Shown here: positions 11,831 through 22,275 of the stretch, piece by piece
Numbering within the stretch: position 1 is the first letter of the stretch
Layout: every line of letters begins with the position of its first letter
Source: Chamaelirium japonicum
Lineage: Eukaryota; Streptophyta; Magnoliopsida; Liliales; Melanthiaceae
Direction of reading: 5' to 3'
NCBI GenBank assembly: GCA_947650365.1
Contig: OX393550.1
Location: 74,047,229-74,111,228, forward strand
Length of the DNA: 64,000 bases
Program-made: the position numbers and the translations under genes
Notes under the pieces: generated by a model
What the model saw: only the letters and a program-made list of their open reading frames with translations
Told to the model about the DNA's origin: nothing
Database searches by the model: none

Positions 11831-13274
11831 TCTCTCACTCTTTCTGAATCACCCTTTTCTCTCTGCTACCCCACTGCTCTCAGGATTTTTGACAACATGA
11901 TTTGTTCCCTTTAAATAGAGAATTGGTCACCTATTTATGGGCTCTGATGGTCAAAACAGTTGCATATTTGATCAAAGGTGCAACTATTGATAGGCAGTCA
12001 CCCCGTCAACTTTCTCATGCCATCTTTTTCTCAGATCATCTACCTACGATATAGATGTCATTACTGTTATATTTTCATTGTCCACGTCATCATTTTGTAA
12101 CCGTTTCTTCTCACTTGCTTGTTAGGTTGTCAATACTTAAACGTTAAAGCAATTAATGAATCTTGTCGGAGAAGCTTCACACAGTTTTGATAAGCAAGTA
12201 TTTGATAGAATTTGGTGTCTTCCCCTATTGCTAACTTTCAGAGTATTTACCTTTATCAGCTATTTAGTCTTGCTTTATATTATATTATTAGGAAAATGGT
12301 TATGGGACCGACTGTCTGTATTCTCTTTAGATCCCTTATCAATCAAAGATTTAAACCCAAGTAACTTTATATAAAATTCCTCTTTCATTGGCTCTTCCAC
12401 TATTCACTGGGTGTTCACTTGATGGCATACTATACTTCTAAATACTCATTGTCCATTCATCTTCCCACTAGTTTCTTATGTTCACCACTTCCTCTTTATA
12501 TACTCATTCGTCTTTATGTTCACTCATTCCTCTTTCTAATAACTAATTCATCTTTTTGCTCGTTCATTCCTCTTTCTTAGACCTTTCTCTTAGTAATTAT
12601 TAGTTTTTATCTCCTATGTCATCATTTTATTTATGCGATCAATTAAAAAAAATACTAGTCTAAAAATCATTATATGATTTTTTTCTGGTGTTGAAAATTG
12701 GACATTGAGACATAGTTGCTAACCATGTCATAGGTCTTGTCAAAAGCTTTCTGAAATGGGGTCACGTTTAGAAATCAAACCACTGAGCACAAAGTTATTA
12801 TTGTTTTAAGTTTACAATAAGAATTTTCACTTTTTAACACTTTCGGGTGTCCATAATTTTTTCCTCATATGTGTAATGCATCATACAGTCCTCTTCCATT
12901 GATCTCTAGAGTTTATCTCTAAGTATATTCAATTATCATGCCCTCAGTAATCAAAAATGTGTGCACAGGTAATTTTGTAGATACCTCACTGCCTTTTCAT
13001 TTCATTTTGATTTATACTTTCTCATAGGATGCTGTCACATGCTAATTTATTTTTATGCATCTACACATACCAAAAAGATGAACAAATTAGAGCATCAAAT
13101 ACTCAATGAACTTGTATATGTGCATTATAACTTGTGCTAGAAAATTAGATATTATGGTGCTATGTTATGTATTTTCTCATCATTTTGTTTATTGCGGACT
13201 TTTAACGCTATAAATATTGATTTATTTATGAAATAGTTACAAGAAAAGAACATATGATTTAGTTGACTACGAGA
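11831..13274. other. AT-rich intergenic DNA
   Basis: No gene was recognised. A loose low-complexity stretch with repeated TCATTCCTCTTT-type words occurs at about 12400-12600. Confidence 0.4.
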
Positions 13275-13279
13275 GCATC

Positions 13280-13949
13280 TGTTGAAGATGTGGCTACAAA
13301 CAAGCTACATTGAACTCCAAGGTTCGTACGCGAATGAACGGTAGAAGAAAAAGCACAATGGGCGAAGGAGTTGGCCAGAAAGATCGTGCACATGACCTCC
13401 CCAGAACGTGCGCACGACTGATATCGACAGAAAATTTGGACAAGAAAATGGGATAAATTGTGCGCACGACTTAGTATGGAAGTACACCGGTGAGGCAATT
13501 CGATTGCGTTTTTTTTGTGGAATTCATTTTCCAAGTCAGATACGAGTGTATGGCTATAAATATGAGGTCCTAGGATGAACCTAGGGTATCATGCAGGCAT
13601 AAGAGCAACCCAAGATAGAGTTTAGAAGGTAAACATAATCAAGGGGGAGAGAGAGGAATCCATTAAAGATTAGAGGGTTTCGAGAAGGGTTTCTTCTTTG
13701 CCTTCAGGGTGAGAGAGCTGTGGGAACTATTCTCTCGGGGAGGTATCTCTTTATGGGTGTATGAGGAATTGGTTATAGACAAACATACTTGTACTTAGGT
13801 TTTTTCCATACTAGTAAATCCATTGATCGGTCGTTGCTATAGTGTTTTTCTTGTGTTTATCTATTCGGTCAGTCTTGTCGGTGGTCCTCTCCACCATGGT
13901 GGTTCTACGCATGTCGTGTTTCAGTGCACGAGGGCCTTGGATATCAACA
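13280..13949 (+). repeat. 5' LTR of element E
   Basis: It begins TGTTGAAGATGTGGCT and ends GGATATCAACA. A CTATAAATA-type TATA box is near 13552-13562. It is paired with 15013-15712 at moderate divergence. Confidence 0.7.
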
Positions 13950-13952
13950 AAT

Positions 13953-13965
13953 TGGTATCAGAGCC
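13953..13965 (+). other. Primer-binding site of element E
   Basis: TGGTATCAGAGCC follows the end of the left LTR after three bases. It is the initiator-Met tRNA type site also used by elements A, B and C. Confidence 0.8.
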
Positions 13966-15012
13966 AGGTTATTAGTGATCCGGGGGGCTCAAGTTCGATG
14001 TCATAGAACAAGGTCAATCGAGAAAGGGGGTCGAGACGAAGCACGGCACACGGTGCGACGGAGGACCTGGGAGTAGCACCTAAGAAGGAAGTCGGAGGCC
14101 TAGGGGGAGGTTGCGGTATAGTGCCTCCCCCCTGGAGGTTTATTGGTACGATGGTCAGAGCCCATAGCGAAAAGGCATGACGAAAATAGGTATGGTCCAA
14201 TGCTCTTCGGGTGGTTCGGGTTTTCAGAGGATACTTCGAGGGGGAGGTTGCGATTGTGCACTTTTTCCCTCGGGAGAGGTTCGAGACACCGGAGGTATTG
14301 GCTCGGAGGAGGATGCGATCTAGGCACTACTTCTTGGCTTGACAGCTCACGACAGCAAGTCGTGATGGCATGGTATGTGCGTGTGCCTGGATCTAAGGAA
14401 AGCACCTCGCTGGCATAGGAGTCGCAGATGGCATCATGGTCAGTTGCCGACGAGTAGACATATATGGGTGTTGACGAGCACGGTGGTGCTAAGTATAGCC
14501 GTAAGCACTCTTGTGACCTAACAAGGTGCAATAGCTATTAATGGATGGCAGACAAAAGGCAATGACGGTCATGGTGGAGGTGGACTTAGCCGCAGGCACA
14601 CTTGCGATGCAGCATGGTGCGAAAGATATTCCAGTGTTGGTCGACGAGCGATAACTTAGGAGTACTAGGCGTGGGAAGCGTCGCAGAACAAAGCAAGGGG
14701 CAGTGGTTTACGGCGGAGTCGTTGGCAGGTGATGGTAGAAGCTTCCATGATCATGACAATAGTCGGGAGAGCGCTAACACATGCAAGATATTTGATGAAG
14801 AACAAGGGTGCAGGTGGAGCATACGCAGGGGAGCGGATGATCATGAGGTGGGCTAAGTCTAACTACTTGGGTAATCACCAAGTTTGATGGTTGGGCTCCC
14901 GATGTGGAGGCAAAGATGGCGATGGAGATATGGAGATGGATTCACGGTTCAAAGAGATGGTGTTCGTGTTCAAAAAGATGCTCATGTTTTGTTATGAAGC
15001 CAATATGGAGAT

Positions 15013-15712
15013 TGTAGAAGATGTGGCTGCAAGCAAGCTGCATACAATTTCAAGGTTTGTATGCGAATGAACGACATAAGACAAAGTAGAAATGGTGAAG
15101 GAGTCCGCCAGGAAGGTCCTGCGCATAACCTGCCCAAGGCGTGCACACGACTGACATCGACAGAAAAATCGGGCAAGAAAACAAGATAGATTGTGCACAT
15201 GACCTCCTCAGGTCGTGCACATGACTTAGTATGGCAACACGTCAGTGAGGCGATTTGGCCTGCGTTTTCTCATGGGATTCCTTCTTCAAGTCGAATACGA
15301 ATATATGACTATAAATAGGAGGTCCTAGGATGAACCTAGGGTATCATAGAGGCATAAGAGCAACCCAAGAGAGAGTTTAGAAGGTAGCCGTCATCAAGGA
15401 AGATGGAAAGGAATCCATTGAAGATCGAAGAGTTTCGGAAAGGGTTTCTTCTTGAATTCGGGGTAAGAGGGTTGCGGGATCTATTCTTTTGGGGGGGTAT
15501 CGCTTTGTGGGTGTATAAGGAATTGGTTAGAGACAAGCGTACTTGTACTCGGGTTTTTTCCATACTAGTGATTCCTTTGATCGATCGCTGCCAGAATTTT
15601 CTGGATGTTTTATTTGTGTTAATCTATTCAACCAGTCTTGTTGGTGGTTGTCTCTACCATCGTGGTTCTATGCGTGTCGTGTTCTGCTGCACGAGGGCTT
15701 TGGACTGCAACA
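15013..15712 (+). repeat. 3' LTR of element E
   Basis: It begins TGTAGAAGATGTGGCT and ends GGACTGCAACA. Its last ~215 bp together with the following ~940 bp recur at 44261-45425. Confidence 0.7.
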
Positions 15713-16655
15713 ACATTGACTATACAAACTTTTAGATAGCTGAAGAAGAAGATAATGAGAAATATGAGCCTCAACTTGATTTTGATAAACTAGAGAAACT
15801 ATTATATGAAGAAAAGACAATTATAAGAAGTTAATGACAGACGAGCCATTACGCAGGAGAATGTTAGTAGCTTAGATTATATAAATTGCATTAATATTAG
15901 TTTGAACTGTGATGGATATTTAATAGATAATTCTAAAACTAACTTTGCATTATTTTTCTATGAAATTTTTGTAGACGACGATACTTTTAACTTCAAGAAT
16001 GTTGAAGAAGGGTTGAATTTTGGTACTTTTGGAGTTGAGAGTGGTTACAGTTAAATCGATTGAAGGAATAATGCAGATTCTGAACTTGATTGGCTTACCA
16101 AAAACCTAACACCAACGCTATACATTTCGATAAATTGATGGTTAACTTTTTGGTGTGGGATGTGAAAATATGAAATTGGAAAGCTTAAAACTATTGTTTT
16201 TTTTTATTATTTAGCAAGCTCTTTTTAAACTTATGATTTGATGTGCACAATGTTCTTCATTTATTGGTATAATTTTAAAAATCATATTATATAGTTTTTA
16301 AATGGATTTCTACTTTGATATTAGTGGTTAAATTACCTATTGAATTTCGGTTCTTGGTCATTGATTTGAATCTATTGAGTATATAGACTATTTTGTATTG
16401 ATTTTTGAATAATTAAATCTTTGTACAATAGCCGAAAGTTTGTAACTAAACATTGAAATTCTATTCTCCTTCTCATCCATATCTTGAGACTAGTTTTTTT
16501 TATATATTTTAACTTTAAAGATAATATGTTTATGATGTCATGATGACATCACGGTTCAGCCGCTGACCCGTGACCCGGTAAACAGTCTTGGTTTTTCACC
16601 TTCTCTCTCCTCAACAGTGGTCTCATTCACCGCGGGTGAACGATACGATGGGATC
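15497..16655 (+). repeat. Dispersed duplicate, copy 1 (LTR-E end plus AT-rich segment)
   Basis: This ~1.16 kb block recurs in the same order and orientation at 44261-45425. It covers the end of the E LTR and about 940 bp of AT-rich flank, with fragments of open frame (EEDNEKYEPQLDFDKLEKLL), then a GACATCACGGTTCAGC block near 16545. By eye the LTR part differs by more than 10% between copies, the AT-rich part by only about 4%. Function unknown. Confidence 0.75.
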
Positions 16656-17079
16656 TCTCGTCCCCATGACCTGCTCCTTGCTGGCAACCTCAGTGAAGAC
16701 AATCCGCTTATCGATCCCGAAAGCGGACTGCACTCCAGCGAGTGCCGGACGGTGGGCACCTTCAGTGAAGCAGCTGAGCAGCTTCTCCCACTTGGCCCTC
16801 TTGGCTTCAGTAATCTTCTTGCCAGTGCCAAACTCGAACACTGGCTCTTCCTCCAACGGACTCAGCGGCCCAGCACAAATCTGCCTTGGGGATATGCTCT
16901 GGTCGGGTAGGCGCAAAAGCGAACCCCACTCCTAAGTGCCTCTTGCCAAGCACACTCAGAGTACCCTTGCCCTTTCCCCTACCAGTAACCTTGGGCGAAA
17001 TCTCAGCCTTCTCCTTCACCTTCTGTGAAGCCCTTATCTTCGATGGGACGATATTCTTCACACTGCCAGAAGATGCCAT
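16623..17079 (-). pseudogene. Antisense ORF of unknown function (Tat/Ogre aORF-like), frameshifted
   Basis: On the minus strand an ATG at 17077-17079 opens a basic N-terminus (MASSGSVKNIVPSKIRASQK, then a GRGKGKG block). After about 50-70 codons the sensible reading moves to another frame: PLEEEPVFEFGTGKKITEAK, then AKWEKLLSCFTEGAHRP, ending near SKEQVMGTRDP. I do not recognise the protein. It is antisense to the inferred plus-strand element G, between G's interior and its polypurine tract. An extra antisense ORF in that position is known in Tat-lineage Ty3 elements such as Grande and Retand. That placement is the only basis for the aORF label. Confidence 0.4.
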
Positions 17080-17840
17080 TGCAACCGATCGGGAGAACAC
17101 AGAACAGAGAATTCGGGAGCAAAAGCCGGAGACTAAGAAATTTTTGATAGCACGGGGAGAAAATGAGCCTCGGAGCGAAACTTATATGCCCGGGAGAATT
17201 AGCGGGAAAAGCAAAGTGCCATGTGGCGCCTCGAGATTGCTACCGTATTTTCAAAAAGTACCACATGGCACCTCCAGATCAAATGCCACATGGCACAAAC
17301 CAGGCGAAGCGTCGGACCAGGCGAAGCATCAGACAAATGAAGCATCGAACCGCACAACATCAACTCAACTTTCTTGACCGATCGGATAAATTCTACCGAT
17401 CGGACGATTTTCTACAAGATCTGGCAAAAAATCGTGTTTTTTGCCTGATTGCCTCTAACTCCACCGGTTGAATTTGATCAATCGGACAAATTCGATCGAT
17501 CGGACGATTTTCTACTAGATCTGGCAAAAAACCGTGTTTTTTGCCCGATCGCCTCGAACTCCACTGGTTGAATTTGATCGATCGGACAAATTCGACCGAT
17601 CGGATGATTTTCTACTAGATCTGGCAAAAAATCGTGTTTTTTGCTCGATCGCCTCGAACTCTACCGGTTGAATTTGACCAACCGATCGATCTCAAACTCA
17701 AATTCAACCGATCGATCTCAAACTCAAACTCAAATTGACCTCGAACTCAAATTCAACCGATCGATCGATTTTCTACTAGATCTGGCAAAAAATCATGTTT
17801 TTTGCCCGATCACTTCGAACTCCACCGGTTGAATTTGATC

Positions 17841-18176
17841 TATGACGACCAAGATCCAATAGGCCAATAGCTAAGAGCTAAGACTCCTGAAGCGGGAATG
17901 CCAAGATGGATGAGGTGAGGTGAGGTGAGGTGTACAAGGCCATGAGTTAGCCACATATCGCCTGGAAAGAAGGAGATCCTGAGCTACTTATATAATTTCC
18001 TCTCCCAAACATAGAAGACGCGTTTTAAAACCATACGCCGCTACAGATTTCGTAAGAACTCCGTAGTTAAGCGTGCTCGGGCGGGAGTAGTACCAGGATG
18101 GGTGACCACCTGGGAAGTTCTCGTGTAGGCACGGGCAAAGTGGACAATATCTTATGTGTTTGGGGTGGATGTTATA
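17841..18176 (+). mobile_element. Cassandra-type TRIM solo LTR
   Basis: A 336 bp insertion in the tandem array is flanked by a perfect 5 bp duplication TGATC (17836-17840 and 18177-18181), with inverted ends TATGAC/GTTATA. It contains a long 5S rRNA-like stretch, the hallmark of Cassandra LTRs, plus a downstream GGGCAAAGTGGACAATATC block. A GAGGT repeat (x4) lies at about 17907-17930. Only one LTR is present, so the copy is a solo LTR left by LTR-LTR recombination. Confidence 0.75.
18052..18127 (+). pseudogene. 5S rRNA-derived segment within Cassandra LTR
   Basis: The stretch follows plant 5S rRNA from the AGAACTCC...GTTAAGCGTGCT region through GAGTAGTACCAGGATGGG and TGACC...CTGGGAAGT to CTCGTGT. 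It therefore includes the internal control region (A box, intermediate element, C box) used by TFIIIA/Pol III. The first ~45 nt of 5S are shortened and degenerate (18030-18050), and no 5S array or T-rich terminator follows. It is not a functional 5S gene. Confidence 0.8.
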
Positions 18177-19689
18177 TGATCGATCGGACACTTTTGACCG
18201 ATCAAACAAATTCGACCGATCGGACGATTTTTTACTAGATCTGACAAAAAACCGTATTTTTTACCTGATCGCCTCGAACTCCACCGGTTGAATTTGACTG
18301 ATCGGACACTTTTGACCGATCGGACAAATTCGACCGATCGAACGATTTTCTACTAGATCTAGCAAAAAACCATGTTTTTTTTGCCCGATTGTCTTGAACT
18401 CCACTGGTTGAATTTGACCGATCAGACACTTTTGACCGTTCGGACAAATTCGATCGATTGGTCGATTTTCTACTTAATCTGGTAAAAAACCGTGTTTTTT
18501 GCCCGATCGCCTCAAACTCCACCGATTGAATTTGATCGATTGGATACTTTTGACCGATCGGACAAATTCAACTGATCGGTCGATTTTCTACTAGATCTGG
18601 CGAAAAACCGTGTTTTTTGCCCAATCACCTCAAACTCCACCAGTTAAATTTGACCGATCGGACACTTTTGACTAATCAGAAAAATTCGACCGATCGGTCG
18701 ATTTTCTACTAGATCTGGTGAAAAACCGTGTTTTTTGCCCGATCACCTCGAACTCCACTGGTTGAATTTGACCGATTTGACACTTTTGACCGATCGGACA
18801 AATTCGATCGATCGGTCGATTTTCTACTAGATCTGGCAAAAAACTGTGTTTTTTGCCCGATCGCCTCGAACTCCACCCGTTGAATTTGACCGATCGGACA
18901 CTTTTAACCGATCGGATAAATTCGACCGATCGGTCGATTTTCTACTAGATTTGGCAAAAAACCGTGTTTTTTGCTCGATCGCCTCGAACTCCACCGGTTG
19001 AATTTGAGACAAATTCGACCGATCGGTCGTTTTTCTACTAGATCTAGTGAAAAGCCGTGTTTTTGCCCGATCGCCTCAACTCACACCGGTTGAAATTGAC
19101 CGATCGGTCAAAATTGTCCGATCGGACAATTTTGACTGATCGGACAAATTCAACCGATCGGTCGATTTTCTACTAGATCTGGCAAAAAACCGTGTTTTTG
19201 CCCGATCGCCTCAACTCCCACCGACTGAATTTGATCGATCGGTCAAAACTGTCCGATCGGACATTCGACCGATCGATCGATTTTCTACTTAATTTGGCAA
19301 AGAACCCTGCTTTTTGCCCGATCGCCTCAATCTCTACCTGTTGGATTTGACCGATCGGTCAATTCAACCGATCGGATAAATTCGATCGATCGGACAAATT
19401 CGATCGATCGGTCAAATTCGAACGATCGGTCAAATTCGAACGATCGGTCAAATTCGATCGATCGGTCAAATTTGATCGATCGGTTAAAATCGACCGATCG
19501 GTCAGATTTGACAAACCAAATAGATCTAGCTTGTTTATTGCAATCAAACTGTCAACGGGTTTCTTTTCTTTACAGATATCGAAGTTCTCTTATTCAGCAA
19601 GGCTCTACAAAGTCTCAACATCGCCAACCCTTGGCAGGGGGATTGGATTTTGCACCTAGGGTCCAAGTCAGCAAGCATAGCCCCGAGCT

Positions 19690-19707
19690 AACTTTTAGGG
19701 GGTAACT
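19690..19707 (+). other. Polypurine tract and 3' LTR junction of element G (split by A)
   Basis: The tract ACTTTTAGGGGGTAAC is followed, once element A and one copy of its TSD (TAACT) are removed, by TGTGGGTGCAAATTTTGACC at 42675. That is the layout of a PPT directly before a 3' LTR beginning with TG. The joining across the insertion is inference. Confidence 0.5.
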
Positions 19708-21661
19708 TGTTGGATATTGGATCCGCTAATCAGAGTCGCAGCGGAAGCAAAAGAAAGATCTGAAGATCATACGGTGTATGTTTCATTACAATTTCTTGAT
19801 AGAAAACAATCTACATGCAAATCTACGATCTTAGCATATGTGCGGACACCCTAGAGGCATACTACGATCTACGGAAGACATGAATGCATCTACTTAGGTG
19901 TTTAGATTTGTCATACCTTATGGATCTAGGATCCAGAGATTATGGAACGATAAAGAACCGCACTTGAATCGCAAGGGAAACTGTCAGATAGCACCTTGTC
20001 CTTTGCGAATTGAAGAATCCTCAAAATCCCATCTCTGAGTGCAGGGATTACGAGCCGACGGAGGAATCCGTTGCGAAGACGATGGCGAGCCGTGAGATTT
20101 TCTTCTCCTCTTTCTCCTTTCTTCCTTCTTCTTCCTTCCTCTTCCTTCTCCCTTCTTCTTCCTCTCTTTTCCTTGGCCGAAACTACAAAGGAGGAGACTA
20201 GAGGTCGGATTTTTGGAGGGGAGGGAGTAGAAGCATTAATGCCGGCCCTCCCCTCCCTATTTCCTTTATAGGGCCGGTCTCCCATGGCTCCAAGGAGCCT
20301 AGGGCCGGCCCTTAGGTGGATAGGGATGAGGGGGGATCGGATTTAGGTCTTCCGGGTGTCTATTGTGAAGTCCGGACGAAAACGCCCTTCACGAAAAATA
20401 GAAAACTGAAAGTGAGACTGAGTGAGGTGCGCTACTTGGAATCAAGTTCCGTCAGCGCCTGTGAGCTCCTGGAATTATTCTGCTCAATCTAAGATCCATA
20501 TTCAATATGTTCTGAGCTATATTTCAGTATTTACCAAAATACCCCTACGACCCGTAACACATGTGAATTAGGTGCTTTGGCTCCGGGCTTGCGCTCCATC
20601 GTGCTACTTCGCATCCAACGTATCCAACTAGGTCAGGGAACAATTCCTATATGCAACGACAGGGTGGAACCTTCAGGGTTCGGGATCTCTAGCTCCAACC
20701 AGATCCCTGATTAACTGTTCCGGTGACACACCAAAAGTTTCGTTAATCAGCCCTAATCTGCTTAACCCGCGTAGCCACCCAGAGTGCGACGCGAGTTAAA
20801 CTCTAGTGATCCTAAACTTATGTTACCCCCTCGTAACCCTGTTCTACTATACTCCGATAATCCTTGGTCCCTCCTATTACTGGTGCCATGATACGACTCG
20901 GGCGATGGGGAGCACCGTCAGATCCCGATCGATCATCTGACTAGGGTTTGATGACTTGTCATCTATAACACCACACACCTTCCGGTGCTATGCCTAGCAT
21001 CCGGAACATCGTCAGTCATACTGACAACCACCAGGCCTGGGTTAACTGTGTGGACAGATTTACTCATCAAACCGCACCCATCCAACACTGGACGTCGGAT
21101 AACCTGTAGGGATTACATGTCACTCAAGCGCCAGCTGGGTAACCCAACGTACCGTGGTATTGGACTATGGAAGGTCCGCACACGTTGGCACATCAAAGCA
21201 CTACTCAACTGGTTAGCCTAGTGAGCATGGTCACTCAGGGTTAAGGATATATTATCTATAGTAGTAAGACGGTTTCTGCACCAATGTCTGAATCACTGAA
21301 GTGTGCACCGTCTTGGTTCCTGTTCAACACGATCATCGTGCTTGGTCAGGTGAATGGGAATCCCACGTTCCCGTGGTGGAGACTTCACCACATCCTCTAC
21401 CTGCCAACAGCTTATTCTCGGTGAAGCGACCAGCATCACCAAAGCTGTGAACTAGTTCTAGGTCTACACATAACTGGTCCACTGGGTCTCCCAAGCATGG
21501 ATCCTCCATGCACCTCAGTGGCCTACTGTGTTCCCTAGGGTTCTTTTATTATATGAGTATTATCATACACCAGAGTAGTATTCTAATTAAAGCAATAACC
21601 AAAGTCATCTTTATTAATGTTAATACAGAAAATCCACGCTAAGGACACACGAGCTACAACA
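19708..21661 (-). repeat. 3' LTR of element A
   Basis: It runs from TGTTGG (19708) to CTACAACA (21661). On the minus strand the promoter zone is near 20255-20290, where ACCGGCCCTATAAAGG places a TATA box next to a GGCCGG motif. More GGGCCGGCCC motifs flank it at 20241-20248 and 20300-20315. Confidence 0.92.
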
Positions 21662-21676
21662 ATCTCCCACTTGGCC
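21662..21676 (-). other. Polypurine tract of element A
   Basis: On the minus strand it reads GGCCAAGTGGGAGAT, immediately before the 3' LTR. It is the usual priming site for plus-strand synthesis in plant Copia elements. Confidence 0.85.
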
Positions 21677-22275
21677 TAGCGGGGAACAACAGTCTTAACT
21701 CCCATGGCATCCACGTGCTTCTCAAAAGCCTTGGTCGGTAACGCCTTTGTAAAAGGGTCCGCCATATTATCTGCAGACGCCACCTGAGTCACTGCTACCT
21801 CCCCTCGCTTCTGCAAATCCCGAATTATGTAGTATTTTCGCTCGATATGCTTGCTCTTCTGGTGATATCTTGGCTCCTTGGATTGTGCTACCACTCCACT
21901 ATTATCGCAGTAAAGGACAATAGGATCTTGAGCTCCCGGTACGCATCCTAAGTCCGTGAGGAACTTCTTGAGCCACACCGCCTCCTTAGCTGCTTCGCAC
22001 GCCGCAACGTACTCAGCCTCTGTCGTCGAATCCGCGATGCATCCCTGCTTCACGCTTCTCCAATTGACAGCTCCTCCTCCTAATGAAAACACAAACCCTG
22101 ACGTTGATCTCCTGGATTCCGGATCTGACGTAAAGTCAGAATCTGTATATCCAATCGGCGTCAGTTCCTGTGAAGAGTAAACTAACTCATAATCTCTCGT
22201 CCTACGGAGATACTTGAGTATACTTTTCATAGCAGTCCAATGCCCTGGACCTGGATTTGACTGATACCTGCCCAT
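21676..22275 (-). pseudogene. Element A RNase H domain (intact stretch of broken pol)
   Basis: A 199-codon open frame covers the end of the Copia polyprotein. Catalytic and structural landmarks are present: GYTDSDFTSD, the SVKQGCIADSTTEAEYVA block (Glu within STTEAEY), VLYCDNSGVVA and MADPFTKALP. It ends at a stop directly before the PPT, so the C-terminus is native. Upstream RT is out of frame, so this is only the surviving piece of pol. Confidence 0.9.

Larger units (their letters stand above)
13280..15712 (+). mobile_element. Small non-coding LTR retrotransposon E
   Basis: Two direct repeats, 13280-13949 and 15013-15712, flank a 1063 bp interior with a Met-tRNA primer site immediately after the left LTR. 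The right LTR is preceded by a short purine-rich tract. The interior has no recognisable gag or pol and only short, unconvincing ORFs. The flanks (GCATC left, ACATT right) are only a weak TSD match, so the element is old or the ends have drifted. Structure and size suggest a TRIM/LARD-like non-autonomous element that relied on another element's proteins. Confidence 0.7.
17375..19510. repeat. Palindrome-rich tandem array (CGATCGGTCG type)
   Basis: About 14 units each contain the block TTTTCTACTAGATCTGGC, a CCGTGTTTTTTGCCCGATC block, an AACTCCACCGGTTGAATTTG block, then two or more CCGATCGG(A/T)C palindromic words spaced by AAATTCGA. The period is about 100 bp at the left (17406, 17506, 17606) and about 119 bp right of 18200, where an extra palindromic word is present. 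At 19330-19510 the array collapses to an ~18 bp repeat of the palindromic word alone. A Cassandra solo LTR interrupts it at 17841-18176. Tandem repeats between pol and the 3' LTR are typical of Tat/Ogre elements. Confidence 0.85.

Noticed and set aside
14100-14531. 143-codon ORF inside element E as gag
   Set aside because: No gag motifs, knuckle or coding bias; opposite strand to the element.
18001-18140. Functional 5S rRNA gene
   Set aside because: The 5' part is degenerate, there is no 5S array, and the segment lies within a TSD-flanked Cassandra LTR.
17375-19510. CRISPR-like or CACTA subterminal repeats
   Set aside because: Plant nuclear context, head-to-tail satellite units without unique spacers, and no CACTA ends or cas genes.
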